Source of the DNA: Leptoclinus maculatus
Taxonomy: Eukaryota > Chordata > Actinopteri > Perciformes > Stichaeidae
Reading direction: 5' to 3'
Length of the DNA: 64,000 bases
Assembly (NCBI GenBank): GCA_032191485.1
Contig: JAVDOI010000129.1
Location: forward strand, 340,001 to 404,000
Shown here piece by piece: positions 56,475 to 64,000 of this stretch; the stretch's first letter is position 1, and each line of letters opens with the position of its first letter. The translations under genes and the position numbers were made by a program. The notes below the pieces were generated by a model, which was not told the DNA's origin, did not search any database, and saw nothing but the letters and a program-made list of their open reading frames with translations.

Positions 56475-57176
56475 TTAAAACTCAGCTGATACCTTTATGG
56501 GACTGTTAGAGGACATGACACAGTAGACAGGGTTGTGATAACTGTAATAGGTTTTCATCACACCAGAGTGGAGACAATGTTGTGGCTGAGAGATGAAAAT
56601 GAGGTCCAGCAGTGTGTTCTTCTCTGTGGTTGCAGTAGTGATGACTTGTGCATATCCCCTGGACTGAAAGAGCTCAAGTATTGGCTTACTTGTGTTGGAT
56701 AAGAGATTCTCGTTAAAATCCCCACAGACAATAATGGGGTGACAGTCCATGATCTCCAATGAGTCCAGAAGGCTTCCCAGGTTTGACAGGAATGATCTCA
56801 CACTGTAGTCTGGTGGTCTGTATACAGCTGCAATCAGTGCACTCACTGGGGCTTCAACCTTCAGAGCCACAAACTCAAGATCAGTTACATTATGTATGTA
56901 CTGTTTTTCACGCACTTGAATGTGGCTTTTCACATAAACAGCAACTCCACCACCACGTCTGTTGGCCATTTCTGGAACATTTGTGTAGGACAGGTGTCTG
57001 TTGGGTTTGAACATATTGTAGCCCTCTATATGGAGACTGTCTGCAACAAAGGAGCCTTGAAGGTGAGTTTCTGTGAGACACAAAACATCTGCAAGACACA
57101 GTTCATGATGGCTCCTGATGTCATTGACATGAGATGGCAAACCTTCTGTGTTATGGTGAACAATGGTCAGTGTCAT
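56475..57176 (-). pseudogene. Helentron endonuclease domain, copy B, separated by frameshift
   Basis: A 233-residue frame holding the EEP-type endonuclease (LTETHL, VYRPP, CGDFNEN, YHNPV), the same as the C-terminus of the copy A protein. It is cut from the helicase because two bases are missing in ggtcagtgtcatg (near 57167) compared with ggtcagagtgtcatg in copy A. It could not be made as a fusion from this copy. Confidence 0.9.
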
Positions 57177-58265
57177 GTCTGCTCGATGTCTGTTGGAGTT
57201 GGAGAAGAGGCATCATGTCGTCCAATCTGACTTGTCTCATGGTCTGTAGGGCTCCAGTGATTTCTGGGTTGGCATATATCTTACTCTCATCCAGATCCAG
57301 CATGTGCAGTCCACTGAGAGACGTCACTCTACTGACAGCTACATAAGCCATGCCAGGTTCAAAAATGTGTTTTAGTGAGACTACAGCTGATGTCCTTGTC
57401 ATACCTTGAACCTTGTGTATTGTACAAGCAAAGGCAAGTCTAACAGGAAACTGTCTGCGTACCACTCCTTTCTGTTTCAGATTGTCCTCTGCTCTCTCTA
57501 TGTACACTAGATCATCAGGTCTGCCTGGTGCTCTATTACGGTAATTCATTCCAGCGGTTTCATCATCCATCTTGAGCCCAAGCATAGTGACATGTGCAAC
57601 ACCACTTTGTTCTGAGGTTATTACCCTGACTAGTGTAGCAAACGATCCATTCACCAATCCTTGAGACACGTCTATGTTTCTGGTGAGCATGACTCGAGCA
57701 CCTTCAGCTACATTCAGTGTATCTGGTAACTCATTTCTGTTTCCTTTGTATGGTTTGGTTTGTCGGGCCATTCTTCCAGTTCGTGGGTCCTTTTTGTAGT
57801 CATCTGCGTCGATCTTGGTGATATGAGAATGGAGCAGAGCTAATGTTGCTGAGTTGTGTGAATCAACCTGTTTATTAGTTGCAAAGATGTGCAGGACATC
57901 AGTTGGACAAAGTGCTGGTTCAGTGATGGTCTGTGACAACAAAGCTCTGTCTGCTTCAGACAACTTATCTGACTTTCCTTTCACACGGATCCGGTTCAAC
58001 ATCTCTGCAAAGTTAACATCATCCTTCTGACGCATAATCTCAGTTAGAGTGATCATCTGAAAGTTTTCCTGCCATAGGTCAATCTCACATGGCTCATACA
58101 TACAGAGGGTCTTGGACTGTCGCACTGGTGGAAGCTGATAAAAGTCTCCTACAGCTATTACTGACATTCCTCCAAAGGGTCTGTGACTGCCTTTGATCTG
58201 TTTCAGTCTCGCATCCACATAAGCAAACAGGGGCTTTGACACCATGGACACCATCAATGATGAGG
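57151..58265 (-). pseudogene. Helentron helicase C-terminal part, copy B
   Basis: From after Walker B to the helicase end: GDFYQLPPV, IHKVQGMT and VAVSRVTSL are present. A 2-bp deletion near 58254 (gacaccatcaatg, where copy A has gacacttcatcaatg) destroys the IDEVSM Walker B stretch and changes frame relative to the upstream half. Confidence 0.9.
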
Positions 58266-58276
58266 ATTTCAGCATT

Positions 58277-59305
58277 TCAAAGTTCTGATCGGACTTCATC
58301 CAGTTTGTTGCCAAGTCCTTGAAATGGAAGTTTCAGACTTCGTGGTAGCTTGAGCAGAGAGTGCAGTGTTGTACCTGATATATTAAATGCTGCAGTTCCA
58401 GTGAAAGCAGTCAACAGGACAGTGGGGTTTGATATGTCAGCCTCCTCAGAATGTCTTGGAAGTTTGCACAGTATCTTAGATGCCTCTGAGTAGATGCATT
58501 TAATGAGATGTGACTTTCCTGTTCCAGCACCACCATTGATGTAATAGAAAAACTGCTCAGAATTTAGGCCACAGACACGCTTTATGCACCAGTCTCTAAC
58601 TGCATAGAATACACATGCTTGTTTCTGGTTCAGGTTCTGATACATCTGTCGTAACAGTGTGGGGTCTAAGACAGGGGGCTCTCTGACGGCTCTGACTTCT
58701 GTTACAGCATTATCCTGATTACTGTATTCTGGGACATTCTCTTGTACATTTTCATGATCTGGCTCTCGTGCCTCCAGTTCTTCTATACATTCCAACCTGA
58801 CCACTTCAGATTCTGGCGCCAGATTACACCATTCATCAATCACGCCTCTGTTCTGTTCAAATTCTTCGACTGCATTCTCAATCTCCTCAGTGTTTTTCTC
58901 ATATTTGTCTCTGTTTCGTTTCACAATGTGTTTGACATACTCAGGATGGTCAGAACCTCGTAGTTGAACAAGACAACTGTTGTAGAAGGACTCGTACGTG
59001 GGGAAATACGGTCTTTTCAGTTCCTGGTCTGATCGGTGAGGAAGGTACAGTTTCACTAATGTGCCATAGAACTTCTCAGGATATTTTTCCTGTGAGCAGC
59101 GGTAAAATCTGATGATAGCAGGTTTATCGTTTTTCCTCTTTTGCACAAATCCCATCTCATTGAGGAGAGGCAACACATCTTTACCTTTTGTCTGCTGTCC
59201 ATAGACAATTCTGCAAGTAGCTGCAAAATCAGCCAAACACATCTCCTCAAACTCTGGTGTTTCAGGTCTGGCTTTGTATTTGTCAGTCAAAGATGTCATC
59301 GACAC
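58277..59305 (-). pseudogene. Helentron helicase N-terminal part, copy B
   Basis: A 342-residue frame from the linker (KARPETPEFEEMCLADFA) through Walker A (GGAGTGKS) to DEVRSEL, ending at the frameshift before Walker B. The upstream edge is the solo-LTR-like insertion (from 59331). Few substitutions from copy A. Confidence 0.9.
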
Positions 59306-59330
59306 ATTTACACTTTCTGATGTTGTGTTC

Positions 59331-60662
59331 TGTTGGGAACGTAAAGGAGCGTGTTTGAGTTATCAGCAATCTATCAGCAATCTAAGAAACTAAATTATAC
59401 TCAGACAGTGGAAGGGGGGAGGTAATCTCAAAAAGGGGCCGGGCCCTGTTGGTCAACAACCAAGATGGCGGGGACGTGGCTACGTAGGTAACCACGTGGA
59501 TCGACGCACAATGTGGGTTGGGACAATCGATTACGTAACCAGTGTCTGGGATGGTCGACTAAAATCAGTGAATCTAACTATGTGTGTGCGTGTTCGTAGG
59601 AAGAGAGAAAGAGAGGGAATCGAGCTCTGAGCACGATACTACGACACCGCTGTAGGATGTGAGAACAGCTGATTTCTCACGTAAACTCTGCGGTCGGGTT
59701 CCGAACCTGGCAGTCACGCTTGTACAGTGATAGTTATGGTTCCGAACCCCACTCACGGAGCCGGTTTAAGAGAGAATAAAACCGAACAAAACAAAATAAT
59801 AAAAGAATAATAAAATAATCCCAAAATAAAACAGATCTGTATCACTGCGATGAAACGCGAAGCTTGCTCTTCATCACCCCGAAACTCGGTCTGCGAATCG
59901 AGGTTCGGCTGCCGCGGTTTCTGTCTTTAAGGTGATAAAATCACAATCTCCGAATCTACTAGCAGTGAGGATCTAATCACAGTTACAGCAGGAAATACAC
60001 AGGATAACGGGACTCGCGGTCCGCGATGCTTGCGCAATAACACGTTATAACACTACAGTAACTTAATTAAACAAGATAAAGGAAATAACACACAAACTGA
60101 TCTACTCTCTAAGCCCAGATACCAAGATAACTCTTACTATTTTGATGCTTCTTGAGATCGATCCTTCGAGGGTCAAACTCGGCAAACGCCGCTTCCGAGC
60201 GTGCGCATGGTCAAACTCAGCCTCTGCAGGGGCTGAGCGAATCCTTCGATGAGGAGGAAAGGGGATTTGGCGTCCTTTCGCCGGCAATGTGTGCACTTAA
60301 AGGTGGAGGAATTGGTCGTAGAAGTTATCAATTCACTCGCACAGGATCCAAAAAAAAATATATAAATTATAAAACACAGTCTGTTCGGCCAGCGAATCTA
60401 CTAGTGACCTATACAGGATTTCTTGAGGCAAACGTTTCCTTGGTGGACCTCCTGGCACCGAGCGAGCTCAGACGGAAAGGGGCTGATTCGAGTCTCGCGG
60501 CTGTTTTTAAAGCCAGGTAGTAAACCAGTGGGGGGTCCCTTGTTGGCCAATGAGGGGCCAGCATTCAGTTTTGGTGGGAGCTGGGGGAGGTGTGGTCTTC
60601 TTCCTTGGCCGCCTGGCCTTTGTTGGAAGAAAACATGGATGCCTCTTTGAACAGGCCCAACA
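59331..60662. mobile_element. Solo-LTR-like insertion, copy B (1332 bp)
   Basis: The same ends (TGTTGGGAACG...CCCAACA), the same site and the same GTTC flanks as 25342-27132. It lacks the block corresponding to 25399-25856, which includes the (GTGC)n run, and a 12-bp purine piece. It has a 12-bp direct duplication (tatcagcaatct) that copy A lacks. Confidence 0.75.
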
Positions 60663-60666
60663 GTTC

Positions 60667-60870
60667 TCTAGGTAAGACATGGGGCGACTCATTTTCAGTG
60701 CGTTGTCATCTGTCGGTATGAATATGACGCCACGTGAACACTTCTTCATTTTAATGCCACAGGCACGAGTCACACACTCCTGAGCACTGACCTCTCTCTT
60801 TTTAGAGTAAGCTTGCATGATTTCCCTCATTTCATCACATTCATTGACGTTGTCTCTGGTGGAGTTCTCA
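60667..60870 (-). pseudogene. Helentron Rep-helicase linker segment, copy B
   Basis: The counterpart of 27137-27340 (REVSAQE and IPTDDN phrases), likewise isolated between the two insertions. One visible coding change from copy A (His to Arg in VTHAC/VTRAC). Confidence 0.85.
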
Positions 60871-60878
60871 ATGACTGT

Positions 60879-61819
60879 AGCAGAACAGAAATGCACAGAA
60901 CAGCCCTTTTCCCACCTGACAGGAAAAGAAGGTGGGGAAAGGGAGGCTATAAATTAGACGCACCTGTGAGCAGGGGGAAGGGGAAAAAGACAATCAACTC
61001 ACCAAAGCTGCATGGAGGAACAACCAGAGAGGAGTGAGAGTGTTAATGGAGTTAAAAAAGGTATGATTCAGTTTCTGGACCTGTTAAGCTCACCATAAGA
61101 AATAGTTGACAACGACTAACTAAATCGGAGGAGCAAGGATCCATGAACCAACTGAACACACGTGCTTTCTTGGAGGACCAGGCCTTACTGGAGGTGTGCT
61201 GATCCCGGGAGCAGGTGGTGGAAGAGAGTCGTGTTCTACTACAGCTTGGACCAGGTTGGGCCTCCTTAACTTCGGGGATTCATCAGCTAAGTCCTTTTAA
61301 CTGCAACTCTCCAGACTTCTCCTTCTTCTTCTCCTCAAACACTTACACACCCTGAAATGAACTGCCTTCCTCCATACTACAAACAGTGAACTGCCAGATA
61401 TTCCTTTAGTTTTGGAACGGACCTACAACCCCCCAACCACACACACACACACCCACCCACATTCACACATTCACCTGGAGTCCTCATTCATTTCTATTAC
61501 TCCATGGACATTTCATTTATATATCTGGACTCGGTCATGTCATCTTTTTGTGTATAATTGTGTATAGAGAAAGAAACTCTGTTTTGGTTTGATTTATGAT
61601 TTTGAGTAAACTATAATTGACTGAACTGAAAGACCTTAATTGGTTGAGTTTTGATTATTGTACATTTTGTAGCTGGGTTCGCAGGCTGGTTGGGTTAGTT
61701 CTCTCTCCAACGGTTCACAGTGCTCTTTCTTTATAAAATTGACAGGGTGGAATTCCTACTATTCTCCCGTCTGGAGCCCAACGTGCACTGTTGATTAGTT
61801 GTGAGAAAACCTACGCTAC
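60879..61819. mobile_element. ATGACTGT-flanked insertion in Rep, copy B (941 bp)
   Basis: Flanked by ATGACTGT at 60871-60878 and 61820-61827. It is the same sequence as 27349-28303 with small indels (for example in the CA-rich tract near 61440). It carries the same primer-binding-site-like phrase tggagcccaacgtg. Confidence 0.65.
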
Positions 61820-62730
61820 ATGACTGTTTTGAGGTACTCAGAAAGTCCAGATTCCTTTTTGGTTATGTAGCCGGTGAGATACATGATGCATGAATATGCA
61901 TTGAGAATATAACTAACATCAATATTGGCATCCCAGGCTTCAAGTAAATGTGGATTATATCCATTTACCCAGCAGTCTTTTGGCTCACGTTTCAGTATCA
62001 CCGCACTGGATTTGTTGATCATATTGAGGCATCGTTCATACTCATGGAGTGTTAAGTCACATCGAGCTAGGAGCTGCTGCAAACTGAGTGAGGCAGTTTC
62101 AGGTTCATTCAGCAACAAGTTCAGTGGTTGGAGCTTTGACTTTGCCATTTGCACTTGCAGCGGATCAACGTTCTCACCAGGTCTCGTTGTGATTGTGTTT
62201 CTGGCAGGTGGTTTGGGAAATCCAAATCTGCAACCAGAGCTGGGACTTCTGAAACATGTCCTTGAGTGGTTTTTGCTGTGTATTTGCAATTCTGTTACCT
62301 TCTTGTACAGTTCAGGTTGTGAATGTGGGTCAGGCAGCTGAGCTGTGATGTATTTGGACACAAAATCTGACACAATCTGATCATCATCCTTCTCAAACAC
62401 AGGTGCACCTTCTACCCATATGAGACAGTGAATGTGTGGGCTTCCTCTGTGCTGAAACTCAACTCGGTAAAAATAGTCAACAACTTTGCCGAGAGGCTGT
62501 GCAGGAGATGAGAGCAAATCTCTGAATAACGCCTCAACACGCTTATCAAACATGCGCATTGTTGTCACTGGATTGCTTCTCAGTATGTCACACTTTGCTG
62601 ACCAGTCGAGCCCTTCAACATTGACCTCTTCACCTTGCTGTCCTTTTATTGCCTCAATCACTTCAGGCCAACGCATCTCAGCTGCAGAAAATGTACAAAA
62701 GAATGTGGGGGTTCCCAACTGTCTGATCAT
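61820..62730 (-). pseudogene. Helentron Rep catalytic core, copy B
   Basis: A 304-residue frame with the two-histidine motif (FQHRGSPHIHCLIW) and the tyrosine cluster near the C-terminus. It is cut from the N-terminal part by a 22-bp deletion near 62777 (ttcctctgcatc; copy A has cagcggctgcattaatctgact in between). Confidence 0.9.
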
Positions 62731-63350
62731 GGCAAAAAGATCTCTTGTAGTTTTCTCCCAATAAGCTGGTGTTCCTCTGCATCTTTATTTCTCACCAGTC
62801 TCTCGACCTCTCGTTTATTTTGCAGCATACCAGAAGTTATTCTTCGTCCATCTCTAGTCAGAGGCTTTCCTTTCCTCAACTGTATTGTCATGCTGGAGGT
62901 AGCCAAGTGTATTTCAGTCACAAACTGTGCAAAGAACAAATAATTTGTGTCTCTGGCAAAACGATCATCAGTACAGAAAAGCCTTGCTTTGAAATAACTG
63001 CTGGGTGTTACTTTAATACGTCTCATTTCATCCAGTGTGTTTTGACCTGTAGGGAACTGTACAGGGAAAGCCATCGCCTCAAGTTTAGGTGTTCTGAAAA
63101 AGCCAACAGGACTGTTTCTTTCTGCAGGGGCAACAGAGTAGATTCCTTCACTGAAACATAAAATCTCCTCTGAAACATCACATGGCTGAAGACATGATTC
63201 TAGAGCAAAACCACCGTTAGTCACCTTCCTGTTCTGCATCATCTCTCTGCTCCTCTGGTTGTTCACCATCACATGACAACATGTCAATATCCTGCTCACC
63301 TTCAGCCTCAGTTTCTGCCTCACACAGTGCACTTTTCTCACACATGTCAA
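62727..63350 (-). pseudogene. Helentron Rep N-terminal part, copy B
   Basis: This frame reads through the positions where copy A has a TAG codon and a 2-bp loss (FFRTPKLEAMAFPV, FCTDDRFARDTNYLFF), so it shows the ancestral state there. It stays out of frame with the DUF6570-like ORF upstream, as in copy A, and loses frame downstream at the 22-bp deletion. Confidence 0.85.
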
Positions 63351-63888
63351 TGTCCATTAAATCAGCTTCATCATAATCATTCTTATCCATTGTTTCATCC
63401 TTATCATCATCATCGTCATCATCAGGAAGTGTTGGGTCACATAGCTCAGCCTCATCTCTGATAGTTATGTTCTGGTATTGTGGATGAATGTGTTTGAGTT
63501 TGTGCAGCGCCTGCACTAGTTTAGACCAGGTGACAGTCTGGAACAGCTGATGACCTTTGTAACACAATCGTCTCTTCAGTTTCACTCTCATGACCTGGGA
63601 CTCACTTCTCAGTCTGGGTAAGGCTTCCACTGTTTCCTGCACCTCAGACGGGACACAAACCACGTTACCATGTATTGATCTCTGTCTTCCTTTGGGAAGA
63701 GGAATAATTTTGGCAAAGGCTATGCACTTAGCTATGAGATGTCTCTCCAATATGTTGAGATCACACAGTTCAGGTGGAATGTCAGCGAGCTCCAAGTTGT
63801 TAGCTACAGCGAGTGTTGGCATGGCTCCATCTTTAAGATGATTATGGCAGGTGTGACAAATCCACTCTTCCTTCCTCTCATCAGGCAC
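63217..63888 (-). CDS. Helentron DUF6570-like domain, copy B
   Basis: A 223-residue frame like 29721-30392: EEWICHTCHNHL, PLPKGRQRSIHGNVVCVP and an acidic tail with a seven-Asp run. Two substitutions are visible (Asp to Asn near ITIRD, Glu to Lys in the tail). Function unknown. Confidence 0.75.
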   Translation of the reverse strand: MPDERKEEWICHTCHNHLKDGAMPTLAVANNLELADIPPELCDLNILERHLIAKCIAFAKIIPLPKGRQRSIHGNVVCVPSEVQETVEALPRLRSESQVMRVKLKRRLCYKGHQLFQTVTWSKLVQALHKLKHIHPQYQNITIRDEAELCDPTLPDDDDDDDKDETMDKNDYDEADLMDIDMCEKSALCEAETEAEGEQDIDMLSCDGEQPEEQRDDAEQEGD

Positions 63889-64000
63889 TTTGCACTGTTG
63901 TTCATCTCTGCACTCCCATCATCACAAACATGGACGTACTTTCCTGTCAGGCATGCTGCAACCATAACTGGATTTTGTACATAGTTTAACCTTTTACAGG
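63810..64000 (-). CDS. Helentron basic-repeat ORF, copy B, C-terminal end only
   Basis: The end of the ORF equivalent to 30308-31897 (KRLNYVQNPVMVAACLTGKY). The rest, including the 18-residue repeats and the C76-like peptidase gene, lies beyond the window. Confidence 0.7.

Larger units (their letters stand above)
53509..64000 (-). mobile_element. Helentron copy B, truncated by the window end
   Basis: Matches copy A from its left end (CCAGTAGTTCAAGACTTC) with an offset near 33,991-33,993 that shifts at indels, through to 64000, which falls inside the basic-repeat ORF. Left flank bases differ from copy A (ctcgtat versus aatactc), supporting the terminus. It carries the same two nested insertions at the same bases, plus private lesions: 2-bp deletions near 57167 and 58254, a 458-bp loss in the solo LTR, and a 22-bp loss near 62777. 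No intact transposase frame remains. Confidence 0.9.

Overview
The window looks like a teleost fish genome and is dominated by mobile DNA. Reasons: intron-bearing exons recognisable as vertebrate ZZEF1 and APPL1, a fish-type scavenger-receptor (SRCR-SRCR-Ig) gene, a BEL/Pao LTR retrotransposon, a Helentron-type rolling-circle transposon, and abundant (GT)n, (GACA)n and (TAG)n microsatellites. Apart from the transposon genes, no complete host gene lies inside the window.

Layout: (1) 1-727 is the terminal piece of a Helentron copy ('copy 0') that enters from the left. (2) 728-19517 is a repeat-rich spacer made of purine microsatellite, satellite-like units and a 112-bp repeat. A tandem BEL/Pao array (2225-16695) is inserted in it: LTR-body-LTR-body-LTR-truncated body-partial LTR, with a 6065-bp period, bracketed by a single 5-bp target duplication (catag). 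The matching uninserted sequence survives in a paralogous spacer copy near 19377-19400. (3) 19518-36631 is a full-length, about 17.1-kb Helentron ('copy A') on the minus strand. (4) 36632-53508 is a second spacer whose middle (about 38006-51743) is a mosaic of three unrelated host gene fragments, all on the plus strand and all keeping introns: an SRCR/Ig receptor, ten exons of ZZEF1 and seven exons of APPL1. (5) 53509-64000 is a third Helentron copy ('copy B'), cut by the window end.

The Helentron reads 5'->3' on the minus strand. In that order it has a long noncoding 5' region, an ORF with a herpesvirus-tegument-like (C76-type) cysteine peptidase signature, a basic ORF with 18-residue repeats, a DUF6570-like zinc-binding region, a Rep (HUH) nuclease, a Pif1-type helicase fused to an AP-like endonuclease, and a noncoding 3' region with a 55-bp repeat array and a 21-bp-arm hairpin whose loop is telomere-like. 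In both copies the Rep-helicase reading frame is split at the same two places by the same nested insertions: a 1.8-kb solo-LTR-like element with TSD GTTC, and a 0.95-kb element flanked by ATGACTGT. The copies also carry private frameshift, nonsense and deletion lesions, so neither can make an intact transposase. They must descend from one already interrupted ancestor, by segmental duplication or by transposition in trans.

The BEL element keeps zinc knuckles, protease, reverse transcriptase and RNase H, but the frame ends where the integrase should begin. All copies share a one-base frameshift in a 42-bp coiled-coil repeat, so the array most likely grew by recombination after a single insertion, unless it is an assembly artefact. 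I worked by eye without alignment tools, so identities to named families rest on motifs and recalled homologues.
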